Counted from the stretch's first letter, positions 46,864 through 56,011 are shown. The stretch is DNA of 64,000 nucleotides from an uncultured Spartobacteria bacterium (GCA_937901895.1 CALGTD010000137.1:93529-157528), one strand, 5' to 3'. Translations and numbers: made by a program. The notes: generated from the letters alone by a model not told the origin.

Positions 46864-47637
46864 GTGAAAACGAACATCCCAACCAGCAAAAAAATCGTGG
46901 TGATCGGTGGCAGCGGACGCATCGGCTCCAAGGTCGTCGAGAACCTTCGTCAACTCGGCCACGACGTTGTGGCGGCATCGCCCTCGACCGGCGTGAATAC
47001 CATTACCGGTGAGGGCCTTGCCGAGGTCCTGACCGGCGCGCAGATCGTCGTCGATGTCGCGAACGCTCCCGTGTGGGAAGACCAAGTCGTTCTCGAATTC
47101 TTCGAGACCTCGGGCCGGAATCTTCTCGCGGCGGAAGCGAACGCCGGTGTCGCACATCATGTGGCGCTCTCCGTCGTCGGCACCGAGCGATTGCTCACGA
47201 GCGGATATTTCCGCGCGAAGCTCGCGCAGGAAAATCTGATCAAGGCCTCGCCGGTTCCCTACACGATCGTTCGCGCCACGCAGTTCTTCGAATTCGTGGA
47301 CGGCATCGCCCAGGCGGCGACCGTCGGAGCGTCCGTCCGCGTCCCGGAGGCAATGATGCAGCCCATCGTTTCGGACGATGTGGCGGCGGTTGTGGCCAAG
47401 GTCGCGCTGCAGGCCCCGCTCAACGGAACGGTCGAGACAGCAGGGCCCGACAAGATTCGTCAGGACGAGCTCGTGCGCCTCTATCTCGAGGCCACCGATG
47501 ACCCGCGCACGGTCGTGACCGATCCGAGCGCGCTCTATTTCAACATTGCGCTCAACGACCGGAGTCTCACTCCCGGGGACAATCCGATCCTCGGCTCGAC
47601 ACATTTCACATCTGGAAACCGCCGGACAGGTCGATGA
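46864..47637 (+). CDS. NAD(P)-binding (NmrA/atypical SDR) oxidoreductase
   Basis: 257 residues from a GTG start (an ATG two bases earlier is followed at once by a stop). The nucleotide-binding loop is VVIGGSGRIGSKVVENL (about 12-28). It matches atypical short-chain dehydrogenases of the NmrA-like group, in which the catalytic Tyr is often lacking; VALSVVGTERLLTSGYFRAKLAQENLI covers the YxxxK region as Y-F-R-A-K. Substrate unknown. The last ~15 residues (STHFTSGNRRTGR) look unlike the usual family end, perhaps because of a late frameshift. Confidence 0.8.
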   Translation: MKTNIPTSKKIVVIGGSGRIGSKVVENLRQLGHDVVAASPSTGVNTITGEGLAEVLTGAQIVVDVANAPVWEDQVVLEFFETSGRNLLAAEANAGVAHHVALSVVGTERLLTSGYFRAKLAQENLIKASPVPYTIVRATQFFEFVDGIAQAATVGASVRVPEAMMQPIVSDDVAAVVAKVALQAPLNGTVETAGPDKIRQDELVRLYLEATDDPRTVVTDPSALYFNIALNDRSLTPGDNPILGSTHFTSGNRRTGR

Positions 47638-48015
47638 GGTTGCCGGCTGCCTGGATGGCATTCGTCTCCGGGCGGCCGGCAATGCGGCAAAGCCATCCAC
47701 ACCTACTACGAGCATGAAAGCCTTTATCGCACTTTGGATCGCACGTCGGCTTGGAATCCGCGCCCGGGATTTGCGTCGGGCACTGCGGGACCACCAACGA
47801 CACGAGCACGCGAAAATTCTCGAGTTCGAACATCGCTCACGCGGCCTTCGCCTCTACGCCGCATGGATTCGGAACACGCCAGCACCCGGACACCGCGTGA
47901 ACAAAACACGTCCGCCTTTACCGAATGTAACCGAAGGGACCTTCCACGCCCCGGAGAAGATCGCCGCATAGCGGGCCAACGCCGTCGATCATCCATTCCA
48001 CCTCATTTCGAAGAC
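47638..48015. other. Gap of about 380 bases between oxidoreductase and hydrolase genes
   Basis: Open frames cross it (one ends at 47971), but their residues are Arg-rich and composition-driven with no recognisable motif. A segment in frame with MKAFIALWIARRLGIRARDL may be decayed coding DNA. No palindrome of the kind seen at 46797 was found here, so the next gene may depend on readthrough or an unseen promoter. Confidence 0.4.
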
Positions 48016-48987
48016 ATGAAATCCATCGATCCATCACAAAATCCCAAGGTCGATCGCCGCATCCGCGAGTTCCTCGGAGCACTGAACTCCAGCGGCGGCA
48101 AGCCCATCGAAACTCTCACTCCCGCCGAGGCCCGTAAGGTGCTCGTAGACGCACAGGCCTCCGTCCCGCTGGATCTGCCTCCCTGCGCCATCGAGGAGAA
48201 AACGATTACGCAGGACGGGCTGGACGTGAAACTTCACATCGTTCGGCCCTTGGGAAGCGATGCCGTGCGGCCAGCGTTCATCTTCGTCCACGGCGGCGGA
48301 TGGATTCTTGGCGACTTCACCACACACGAACGCTTTGTGCGCGATCTGGTCGTCGATAGCGGATTTTCCGCGATCTTTGTCAACTACACGCCGTCGCCGG
48401 AGGCGCAGTATCCGACGGCGATACACGAAATTCACGCCGCTGCAAGGTGGGTGGCAGCCCACGGCGAAGAGATCCGTGTCGACGGAAAGCGGCTGGCCAT
48501 TGTCGGCAACAGCGTCGGCGGCAATATGACGGCTGCCGTGACGCTGCTCGCCAGGGACAAAGGCGGTCCGGAGTTTAAATGCCAGGTGCTGTTCTGGCCG
48601 GTCACAGACGCCAGTTTCGAGACGGATTCCTATCTCGAGTTCGCAGACGGCTACTTTCTCTCCCGGGCGATGATGGAGTGGTTTTGGAACGCCTACGCGC
48701 CGGATCCCGCGCAGCGCGACGAGATCTACGCTTCGCCGCTCCGCGCAGATCCTGAGCAGTTGAAAGGACTGCCTCCCGCATTGGTCCAGGTAGCTGGGAA
48801 TGACGTCCTGCGGGATGAGGGGCTCGCTTATGCCCGAAAGCTTGATGCCGCCGGCGTGGATGTCACCTCGGTTCGATACGAGAGCCTCATTCACGACTAC
48901 GGCCTTTTGAACGCGATCAGTCAGGTTCCGGCCGTGCGCGATGCGCTGCATCAAGCCGCGGAGATGCTGAAGAAGCACCTCCGATAA
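48016..48987 (+). CDS. Alpha/beta hydrolase of the hormone-sensitive-lipase (family IV esterase) type
   Basis: 323 residues from ATG 48016 (a longer frame upstream is Arg/Pro-rich and rejected). The oxyanion motif is FVHGGGWILGD. The nucleophile Ser is in IVGNSVGGNMTAA (G-N-S-x-G-G). The Asp is in VQVAGNDVLRDEG and the His in LIHDYGLLNAI. Family members hydrolyse short-chain acyl esters. It has no signal peptide, so it acts in the cytosol. The natural substrate is unknown. Confidence 0.88.
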   Translation: MKSIDPSQNPKVDRRIREFLGALNSSGGKPIETLTPAEARKVLVDAQASVPLDLPPCAIEEKTITQDGLDVKLHIVRPLGSDAVRPAFIFVHGGGWILGDFTTHERFVRDLVVDSGFSAIFVNYTPSPEAQYPTAIHEIHAAARWVAAHGEEIRVDGKRLAIVGNSVGGNMTAAVTLLARDKGGPEFKCQVLFWPVTDASFETDSYLEFADGYFLSRAMMEWFWNAYAPDPAQRDEIYASPLRADPEQLKGLPPALVQVAGNDVLRDEGLAYARKLDAAGVDVTSVRYESLIHDYGLLNAISQVPAVRDALHQAAEMLKKHLR

Positions 48988-49007
48988 CTCTCACCTCGGT
49001 GGAAATC

Positions 49008-50003
49008 ATGAATCAGCAACGACTTTTGCTCTCCGGATTCGGCATTACCTCGAAGGCGGCAGATGTCATCCAGGGAATCGATTTGACCGGGCGCACTGCG
49101 ATCGTCACCGGAGGTTATTCCGGCCTTGGACGGGAAACCGTCCGGATTCTGCTTGCCGCCGGGGCTCGCGTGATCGTGCCGTCGCGTGATGTGCCGCGGG
49201 CTCGCCATGCAATGGCATCGATTCCTGGCGCGGAAGTCGAGCCGATGGATTTACTTGAGCCCGACTCCATCGATGCCTTCGCCTCGCGCTTTGTTTCCAG
49301 CGGCGCTCCGCTGCATCTGCTGATCAATAGTGCCGGCATCATGGCGTGCCCGCTTATGCGGGATGCACGTGGATTCGAGTATCAGTTTGCGACCAATCAC
49401 CTCGGGCACTTTCAACTGACGGAAAGGTTGACGCCGGCCTTGGTTGCCGCCCGAGGCGCACGAGTGATCTCCGTGTCCTCGCGAGGACACTGGATCTCGC
49501 CGGTCGACGTCGAGGATCCAAACTTCAAACATCGCGCCTACGATCCCTGGCTGGCCTACGGACAGTCGAAGACGGCGAACATCCTCTTCGCCACCGAACT
49601 CGATCGCCGAAGCGCGTCCGATGGCATTCGTGCTTTCTCGCTCCATCCGGGCGCCATCGTTGAAACCGGTCTCGCGAAATACATGACGAGAGATCAGATC
49701 CGCGCGGCCGGCGGATACGATGAGAGGGATCGACCGGTGGTCGCCCCTTCCAGGGGATTGAAATCCGTCGAACAAGGTGCCGCGACCATTGTGTGGTGTG
49801 CAGTGAGTCCGAGCCTCGATGGACTTGGCGGCCTTTATTGCGAGGACAACGACGTCGCATCGATCAGTGAGGAAGGCACCGGCGACTCGGCTCCGTCCGT
49901 CGATGCCACGAGTGGCGGTGGAGTCAAACCATACGCCATCGATCCGGGTAACGCTCGGCGGCTGTGGGAACTCAGCAGTCGGCTTCTCAATCTCAATTCG
50001 TGA
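49008..50003 (+). CDS. Short-chain dehydrogenase (retinol-dehydrogenase-like)
   Basis: 331 residues. Cofactor loop TGGYSGLGRETVRILLAAG (TGxxxGxG), NSAG at the NNAG position, catalytic Ser in ISVSSRGH and Tyr-x-x-x-Lys in LAYGQSKTANILFA. A GTG nine bases upstream (48999) is an alternative start. This SDR group usually oxidises or reduces hydrophobic alcohols or aldehydes with NADP; substrate here unknown. It follows the hydrolase after 20 bases and is probably co-transcribed with it. Confidence 0.87.
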   Translation: MNQQRLLLSGFGITSKAADVIQGIDLTGRTAIVTGGYSGLGRETVRILLAAGARVIVPSRDVPRARHAMASIPGAEVEPMDLLEPDSIDAFASRFVSSGAPLHLLINSAGIMACPLMRDARGFEYQFATNHLGHFQLTERLTPALVAARGARVISVSSRGHWISPVDVEDPNFKHRAYDPWLAYGQSKTANILFATELDRRSASDGIRAFSLHPGAIVETGLAKYMTRDQIRAAGGYDERDRPVVAPSRGLKSVEQGAATIVWCAVSPSLDGLGGLYCEDNDVASISEEGTGDSAPSVDATSGGGVKPYAIDPGNARRLWELSSRLLNLNS

Positions 50004-50261
50004 ACCCGTATGAAAGACCAAGTCCCTCTCGAGACGAAAGGAATCGGCAAAGATCTTCTTGGTTCGAGTTCCACACATGCGGGCTTCCGCGGCGACGTGA
50101 CAAGCAAGACGTCGTGTCGATGCGCGTGCTGCTCGAACACCTGTCTTCGAAGGAAGAGCCGTCTCTCTCCCTCCACTTCGTATCCCCCGGCAGCTCCTGG
50201 CGAACTCTCTGCGGCTGCCTGAAAGCGACTCACAGCCACCACTCAAACACACGACAAGAAC

Positions 50262-51269
50262 ATGAAAACACAACAAGAGCACCAATCAAACAGACGCGAG
50301 TCGGGATCCCAGCTTCCGACTCAAACAGACGAGAAAAAGCTAACGCTGGACCGGCGCGAAATTGCGGAAGGCCTCGCTGAAAAGCCCGGACACGACGAGC
50401 TAGTTCCCTCGCGTTATTCGCTGCAGGTCGGAGAGATCGAAGTGCTCGTAATCAGCGACGGCGTGCTGCCGCTGCCGACGGCGATGTTGGGAACCAACGT
50501 CGATCCCGCCGTCCGAGACGCCTGGCTGGACGAGCAATTCCTATCACCTGGAACGACCGACTGGCCGCTAAACGCGGTCGTGGTGCGGAGCGGCGGACAG
50601 ACTGTTCTCATCGACGCCGGGCTGGGGGGTGACCCGAACTTGGATCTGCAGAGGGCAGGGAGGTTGAATTTACGACTCGAAGCCGCTGGCATCGATCTCG
50701 CATCCGTGACGGACGTTGTGCTTACGCATCTGCACATGGACCACATCGGCGGGCTGCTTGTCGACGGCGTGAAGGATCGCCTGCGCCCGAACGTGCGTAT
50801 CCACGTTGCGGCCGCAGAAGTCGCTTTTTGGCAGTCGCCGGATTTCTCGCGCACCGCAATGCCAGAGGGCTTTCCGGATGCGCTCCGATCGACCGCGAAG
50901 CGGTTTCTGAATGAATACCGCAACCAATTGAAGCAGTTCGACGACGAGTCTGAGGTGGCACCAGGGGTCGTAGCCTGTCGCACGGGCGGTCATACTCCCG
51001 GCCATAGCATTGTTCGCCTGTCGTCTGGAGGTGAGCGACTGACGTTCGCGGGCGACGCTGTATTCACGGTTGGATTTGATCAACCCGATTGGCACAACGG
51101 ATTCGAACACGACCCAGAGGAGGCGGCACGCGTCCGGATGCGTCTGTTCAAGGAGTTGGCCTCAACCGGCGAAGCGCTGGTGGCCACTCACCTCTCGTTT
51201 CCATCGGTCTGCCACGTTGCGGAAACCGATGATGGCTTTCGCTGGGTTCCGGCTGTCTGGGGGCACTGA
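50262..51269 (+). CDS. MBL-fold metallo-hydrolase
   Basis: 335 residues. Zinc motif LTHLHMDHIGGLL (HxHxDH), then His in TGGHTPGHSIV, Asp in FAGDAVF and His in VATHLSFPS, the complete binuclear metal set. The first ~45 residues are polar and not part of the fold. The family covers lactonases, glyoxalase II-type and other hydrolases; no more exact call is possible. It lies 258 bases after the previous gene (nothing notable in between) and three bases ahead of the next SDR gene. Confidence 0.88.
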   Translation: MKTQQEHQSNRRESGSQLPTQTDEKKLTLDRREIAEGLAEKPGHDELVPSRYSLQVGEIEVLVISDGVLPLPTAMLGTNVDPAVRDAWLDEQFLSPGTTDWPLNAVVVRSGGQTVLIDAGLGGDPNLDLQRAGRLNLRLEAAGIDLASVTDVVLTHLHMDHIGGLLVDGVKDRLRPNVRIHVAAAEVAFWQSPDFSRTAMPEGFPDALRSTAKRFLNEYRNQLKQFDDESEVAPGVVACRTGGHTPGHSIVRLSSGGERLTFAGDAVFTVGFDQPDWHNGFEHDPEEAARVRMRLFKELASTGEALVATHLSFPSVCHVAETDDGFRWVPAVWGH

Positions 51270-51272
51270 CAC

Positions 51273-52022
51273 ATGAAAACTCTGACTGACAAAGTCGCCC
51301 TCGTGACGGGTGCATCAAAGGGTATCGGTGCCGGAATCGCCAAAGCTCTCGCGGAAGCAGGCGCCGCGGTTGTCGTGAACTACGCGTCCGACGAGGTTGG
51401 CGCGGAACGCGTGGTCGCGGAAATCATCGAAGCCGGTGGCCGTGCTCTCGCCATCCAGGCGAGTGTCAATCAGCCCGAGGATGTCGAGCGGCTATTCGGC
51501 GAATCGAAAAAGGCCTTTAACCGCCTCGACATCCTCGTCAACAACGCGGGCGTCTTCAAATTCGGCCCATTCGAGGAAATCACGCCGACGGAGTTCCACC
51601 GCGAGTTCTCGATCAACGTGCTCGGCCCCATTCTCACACTTCAACAGGCCATTCGGCAGTTTGGCTTCGAGGGTGGGACCGTAATCAATATCAGCTCCAT
51701 TGTCGGATCTCACTCGCAGCCGAACGCGCTGCTCTATTCCTCCACCAAGGCCGCTCTTGGGAACCTCACGCAGGGGCTCGCCGCGGAGTTGGGCTCCCGG
51801 AGGATCCGCGTCAACGCGATCGCTCCGGGTTACACACGAAGCGAGGGCACCGAAGCGGAGGGACTCTACAGTGAAGAAAGCCTCAAGCACTACGCGGCGA
51901 TCACCCCGATCGGCCGGCTGGGCGATCCGGCGGACATCGCCGCCGCTGCGGTGTTCCTGGCGTCCAGCGCCTCTCACTGGATCACCGGAGAAACCATCCG
52001 CGTCGCTGGCGGCGCTCGCTGA
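51273..52022 (+). CDS. Classical SDR oxidoreductase (FabG / glucose-1-dehydrogenase-like)
   Basis: 249 residues, the normal size. TGASKGIGAGIAKAL cofactor loop, NNAG, catalytic Ser in ISSIVGSH, YSSTKAALGNL (YxxxK) and the C-terminal WITGETIRVAGGAR. The N at position 36 and lack of an acidic residue after beta-2 (VVVNYASDE) suggest NADP. Coupled to the MBL gene by a three-base gap. Confidence 0.92.
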   Translation: MKTLTDKVALVTGASKGIGAGIAKALAEAGAAVVVNYASDEVGAERVVAEIIEAGGRALAIQASVNQPEDVERLFGESKKAFNRLDILVNNAGVFKFGPFEEITPTEFHREFSINVLGPILTLQQAIRQFGFEGGTVINISSIVGSHSQPNALLYSSTKAALGNLTQGLAAELGSRRIRVNAIAPGYTRSEGTEAEGLYSEESLKHYAAITPIGRLGDPADIAAAAVFLASSASHWITGETIRVAGGAR

Positions 52023-52079
52023 AGTCAAGGACGCGCGCACGCACTGCATCCATCCGAGAATTCAACGAATCAGACCGCC

Positions 52080-53456
52080 ATGCCCACCATTGAATTCATT
52101 GAGGGAAAAAGGGCGACGCCGGTGGACTGCGTCGAGAAGACACAAACGCTTCTCGACGCGTCACTCGCCGCGGGACTGCCTCATTTCCATGCGTGCGACG
52201 GACAGGCACGCTGCTCGACATGCCGTGTCCTCGTCATTGATGGGTTGGAATCCTTCGGTCCGCGTTCAGCGAAGGAGGCGGACCTGGCCTCGCAGCGCCA
52301 CTGGCCCGACAGCGTTCGGCTTGCCTGCCAAAGCTGTCCGTTTGGTCCGGCGAAAGTTCGCCGACTTGTGCACGACTTTATCGACGCCGATCTTGCGAAT
52401 CACCAGGCCGACGGTTGGCCGGCGGCGGAAGAGAAAAAAATCGGCGTTCTATTTTGCGACATCAGCGGGTTTACGACGATCGCGGAGAATCAACTCCCCT
52501 ACGACATCGTCCATTCCCTCAACCGCTTCTTCAAGCAGCTCGGAGACCCCATCTACGCCAGTAACGGAGTCATCAATAAATACCTCGGAGACGGGATGCT
52601 GGCCCTCTTCGGCCTCGACAACGCATCGCACGAGGAATGCGCGCGTCGTGCCGTGCGTGCCAGCCTGCGAATGCTCGACGCCGCAGAACATCTCAATGCC
52701 TATCTGCAAAAGCATTTCGGCTTCTCTTTCGAGCCACGGATTGGCCTCCATTACGGCTCTGTGATCGTCGGGCAGGTCGGGCATCCCGACAAAATCGATT
52801 TCACCGTGATCGGTGATCCGGTGAACACGGCCAGTCGGATCGAAACACTGAACAAGAACCACGGCACTCGCTTGCTTGCATCGGAGGATCTGATCGCCCC
52901 AATTCTCCCCTCGCTGGAAGTGGGCCGAAGGTTCGAGACTCGGATTCGAGGACGCCACGAAAGCGTGCGCTTGGTCGAGGTCCTCGGCCTGCTCGAGCGC
53001 GATCCCATTTTCCTCGTCCAGTCCACATACGAAATCATCGCACCCAAGGCCGAAGCTTTCGCCGCGGATTTCTACGAATGTCTGTTTGCAAGGCATCCCG
53101 AGATCGAGCCGCTCTTTGCCCGCACCGAGAGGGCCACCATGCAGCTCATGCTCATGCGGATGATCGGAGTTGCCGTGCGCGGTCTGCACAATCTCCCGGA
53201 AGTCCTACCCGGTCTTCGAGACCTTGGAATGCGTCACGCGGGTTACGGGGTTCGACCCGCACATTTCGACTTCGCAGAAGATGCACTTCTCCACGCGCTC
53301 GCCTTGCACCTCGGCGCCGCGTTTTCGCCCGAGGCACAACAAGGGTGGCGGGACGTTTTCGCCCTGCTTCGCCGCACCATGCTCAGCAGTTTCCCGCCAA
53401 TGCCGCAATCAGCGGAAAGCTCCAACGAAAGTCCAATTCAGCAGTGCGCAGCATGA
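52080..53456 (+). CDS. Ferredoxin-domain / class III adenylate cyclase / globin fusion
   Basis: 458 residues in three domains. Residues 1-105 form a 2Fe-2S ferredoxin with Cys39, Cys45, Cys48 and Cys83 (C-x5-C-x2-C-x34-C). Residues about 120-290 form a class III cyclase: metal Asp127 (LFCDISGF) and Asp171 (NKYLGDGMLALFG), Lys167 as in adenylate cyclases, and transition-state Asn249/Arg253 (GDPVNTASR). Residues about 308-440 form a single-domain 3/3 globin with proximal His386 in LGMRHAGYGVRPAHF. It probably makes cAMP under control of oxygen, nitric oxide or redox state. It ends four bases into the next gene (ATGA). No cAMP receptor is seen in the window. Confidence 0.88.
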   Translation: MPTIEFIEGKRATPVDCVEKTQTLLDASLAAGLPHFHACDGQARCSTCRVLVIDGLESFGPRSAKEADLASQRHWPDSVRLACQSCPFGPAKVRRLVHDFIDADLANHQADGWPAAEEKKIGVLFCDISGFTTIAENQLPYDIVHSLNRFFKQLGDPIYASNGVINKYLGDGMLALFGLDNASHEECARRAVRASLRMLDAAEHLNAYLQKHFGFSFEPRIGLHYGSVIVGQVGHPDKIDFTVIGDPVNTASRIETLNKNHGTRLLASEDLIAPILPSLEVGRRFETRIRGRHESVRLVEVLGLLERDPIFLVQSTYEIIAPKAEAFAADFYECLFARHPEIEPLFARTERATMQLMLMRMIGVAVRGLHNLPEVLPGLRDLGMRHAGYGVRPAHFDFAEDALLHALALHLGAAFSPEAQQGWRDVFALLRRTMLSSFPPMPQSAESSNESPIQQCAA

Positions 53457-54055
53457 TGACGAGAATATGTGTTTACGCGGGCTCCAGCTTCGGAGCGTCC
53501 GAGGAATATGCCAAGGCGGCTTCCGCGTTCGGAGTGGTCTGTGCGCAGCGGGGCCTCGGCATCATTTACGGCGGCGGAAGCGTAGGGCTGATGGGGATTC
53601 TCGCCGACTCCGCGCTCGACGCGGGAGGGGAAGTCATCGGAGTGATTCCTCGTTCAATGATCGCAGAGGAACGAGCGCATCATGGCCTGACGGAACTCAT
53701 CGCGGTGGAATCGATGCACGAGCGCAAACGTTGTATGGCTGACCTCGCCGACGCATTCGTTGCGCTTCCCGGAGGCATCGGGACCATCGAGGAAGTTATC
53801 GAAATCTTTACCTGGCTGCAGCTCGGTCTGCATCTCAAGCCGGTCGGCCTTCTCAATACCAGCGGCTTCTACGATCTTCTCCTGCGCTTCCTGGAGCATA
53901 TGCGGGACGAGCAGTTTTTAACTCCGGCGCATCACGCGATGCTTGCTGTGGAGAGTGTCCCAGATCGCCTGCTCGAACGCCTTGCCTCCACACGGCACGT
54001 CTCAATTCCGAAGCCCATCCATTCCACCTCATACGGTCTCGACCGGAGCTCCTAA
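53453..54055 (+). CDS. LOG-family protein (nucleoside 5'-monophosphate phosphoribohydrolase-like)
   Basis: 200 residues from ATG 53453, overlapping the cyclase stop. The LOG motif PGGIGTIEEVIEIFTW and upstream YGGGSVGLMGILAD are intact, together with MHERKRCMADLADAFVALPGG. Members release free cytokinin-type bases from nucleotides, or hydrolyse AMP, in bacteria and plants. Coupling to a cAMP-making cyclase is curious: cAMP breakdown yields AMP, a known substrate of some LOG proteins. That link is inference. Confidence 0.88.
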   Translation: MMTRICVYAGSSFGASEEYAKAASAFGVVCAQRGLGIIYGGGSVGLMGILADSALDAGGEVIGVIPRSMIAEERAHHGLTELIAVESMHERKRCMADLADAFVALPGGIGTIEEVIEIFTWLQLGLHLKPVGLLNTSGFYDLLLRFLEHMRDEQFLTPAHHAMLAVESVPDRLLERLASTRHVSIPKPIHSTSYGLDRSS

Positions 54056-54072
54056 ACCTCCAAACACCAACT

Positions 54073-54549
54073 ATGAAAACGACAGTTATCCATCTCGACG
54101 ATCGCACCCGCGGCACGCTCCGCCACGCCGCAAGTTACTTCCGTTCTTGTCGTGTCGCCGTCGTGTTCACGTGTGCAATGGGGATTTTTATTTCCTCACT
54201 CTCCGCCGCGGTCGGGGAACCGGTCGTTGTCACGAATCTGATGACCAAAGATCTAGTAAGCGTGCCAGGCAAGGAGGTCACCATGATCACCGTGGACTAT
54301 GCACCCGGCGCCGCTGATCCGGTGCATCGTCATAATGCCAGCGCCTTTGTTTACGTCCTGGAGGGATCAATCGAGATGCAGATGAAGGGAGGAAAGAAGG
54401 CATTACTCCATCCGGGCGACACGTTCTTCGAGGATCCCCACGGAGTCCACCTCGTCGGACGAAATGCCAGCCGCACGAAGCCGGCGAAATTTCTCGTCGT
54501 CCTCATCAAGGAAAAGGACGCGCCGATCCTTATCCCGACAGACGAGTAG
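54073..54549 (+). CDS. Exported cupin-domain protein
   Basis: 158 residues. An N-terminal stretch with a hydrophobic core (VAVVFTCAMGIFISSLSAAVG) looks like a signal peptide preceded by a longer than usual polar N-region. The cupin barrel has the metal pattern in PVHRHNASAFVYVLEGSIEMQMKGG and LLHPGDTFFEDPHGVHLVGRNAS. Likely a small periplasmic metal-binding cupin. Last gene of the island run, 17 bases after the LOG gene. Confidence 0.82.
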   Translation: MKTTVIHLDDRTRGTLRHAASYFRSCRVAVVFTCAMGIFISSLSAAVGEPVVVTNLMTKDLVSVPGKEVTMITVDYAPGAADPVHRHNASAFVYVLEGSIEMQMKGGKKALLHPGDTFFEDPHGVHLVGRNASRTKPAKFLVVLIKEKDAPILIPTDE

Positions 54550-54661
54550 GGCCACGCACTGGCCTCGTTTTCGCACGACGTCCTCAAGCCGCCATGAAAA
54601 CAATCTCCATGCTCGACGGTCCGTCCGGCGATCGGAACTGCCTTCGTCATATGTTCCGCTT

Positions 54662-54919
54662 TTGGCGAATGATCCGAAGAGGAAAGTAGCGAACTCGCCG
54701 AGTAAAGGTGGCTGGATTGCCATCGTGGAATCGAAGGAGGTTGTCGATTTTGGCATGGCAAAATCTTTGGCCGATGAACTCAAAGGAATCATTGCCATAA
54801 TCCAGGTCTCCGATGCGACGGGCGAGGTGGGCTATCTGTCGTATGCGCAAGAGAGCGCTTCTTTTGCGGAAATCCGGAGTTGGCGTGGAGGGATGGGAAG
54901 GGAAAGATGCGCAGCGTGA
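54662..54919 (+). pseudogene. Short ORF or gene remnant at the right edge of the island
   Basis: About 85 residues if started at TTG 54662: NSPSKGGWIAIVESKEVVDFGMAKSLADELKGIIAII and QVSDATGEVGYLSYAQESASF read like real protein, though no family is recognised and no ATG starts the frame. It overlaps the next gene by 13 bases. The 5' end may have been lost when the island joined the chromosome. The stretch 54550-54661 has nothing else clear apart from a 31-codon frame beginning MKTISMLDG. Confidence 0.45.
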
Positions 54920-56007
54920 GTGAGCATGCGACTTCACTGGTCCCCGATGTTCCGGAGTCACCGTGTGTGGCGGTCGATGTCGATCGGGTTCGGGAGAATA
55001 TTCAGGCGATGCAGCGCCGCGCGGACGAATGCGGTGTGGACCTGTGGCCGCACGTCAAGACGCACAAAATTCCCGAGATTGCGCGCTGGCAGCTCGAGGC
55101 GGGGGCCGCGGGATTGACGTGCGCGAAGATTTCGGAAGCGGAGGTTCTGCTCGCAAGCGGAGCGAAGCGGATGTTTCTGGCGTTCGGACTCGTGGACGAG
55201 CGACTTGCGCCGCGATTGCGCAGAATCGCGGATTCGCTCGACGAATTGCGGCTCGCGGTGACCGGCGGCGCCATGTTGAATGCGATCGAAAGGGTGGTTG
55301 CTTCCGCGGGGCTGGCGGAGATGCCGGTGATGCTGGCGGTCGACACGGGACTCGATCGTGAGGGGGTGCGCTCGCCGGAGGAGGGGGCCGCTGTGGCAAA
55401 GGAGATTGCTGCCTCGCGGACATTGAGGCTTGCGGGACTCTATACGCACGAGGGGATGGCCTACGGGGAATCCGACGCCACCATGATTGCGCAGCGGGCG
55501 TTTGAGCGGATTGACGCCGTGCGCCGTGCGATTGACCCGCAACTGCCGGTGTGGCCGGGCTGCAGCGTCACGGCGCGGGACGTCGCATCGCTGTCGGGAG
55601 TGGGGGCGATCCGGCCCGGCACCTATGTTTTTGGAGATCTGCTTCTCGCGCAGGCGACCGGCTCGACGGCTTCGTGGGCGGCGAAGGTGATTTCCACCGT
55701 GGTCGATCGTCCGCGGCCGGGGCTCGCGTTGATTGATGCGGGATCGAAAACGCTGGCTCTAGACCGGACGCGGGATGGCATTCACGCGCGCAGTGCGGAT
55801 GGACGGGATCTCGAAGTCTTTCGTTGCAGCGAGGAGCACGGCTTCCTTCGCGGAGAGGATGTCGATCGGCTGGAGGTGGGGGAGCGGCTGGCGTTGATTC
55901 CCGCTCATATCTGCCCAGTGATCAATCTCGCATCGAAGGTGGCTTTTGTGCGCGAAGGCCGTTTCGAGCGCTGGGTGGAGGTTGCCGCCCGCGGGTGCGT
56001 GGTCTGA
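54907..56007 (+). CDS. D-threonine aldolase / DSD1-like PLP enzyme (alanine racemase fold)
   Basis: 366 residues. The N-terminal PLP lysine lies in DLWPHVKTHKIPEIARWQLEAGA. YTHEGMAYG and VWPGCSVTARDV are conserved in D-threonine aldolases and D-serine dehydratases, and the C-terminal ALIPAHICPVINLASKVAFVREG contains the His and Cys that bind the metal. It probably cleaves D-threonine or another D-beta-hydroxy amino acid to glycine and an aldehyde; glycine would feed the cleavage system at 8582. ATG 54907 with GGGAAGGGA upstream is preferred over an earlier in-frame start. Confidence 0.85.
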   Translation: MRSVSEHATSLVPDVPESPCVAVDVDRVRENIQAMQRRADECGVDLWPHVKTHKIPEIARWQLEAGAAGLTCAKISEAEVLLASGAKRMFLAFGLVDERLAPRLRRIADSLDELRLAVTGGAMLNAIERVVASAGLAEMPVMLAVDTGLDREGVRSPEEGAAVAKEIAASRTLRLAGLYTHEGMAYGESDATMIAQRAFERIDAVRRAIDPQLPVWPGCSVTARDVASLSGVGAIRPGTYVFGDLLLAQATGSTASWAAKVISTVVDRPRPGLALIDAGSKTLALDRTRDGIHARSADGRDLEVFRCSEEHGFLRGEDVDRLEVGERLALIPAHICPVINLASKVAFVREGRFERWVEVAARGCVV

Positions 56008-56011
56008 AAAC

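Noticed and set aside
49998..50261. Open frames in the gap between the SDR and MBL genes
   Set aside because: Short, Ser/Arg/Cys-rich and without motif or start signal; treated as non-coding.
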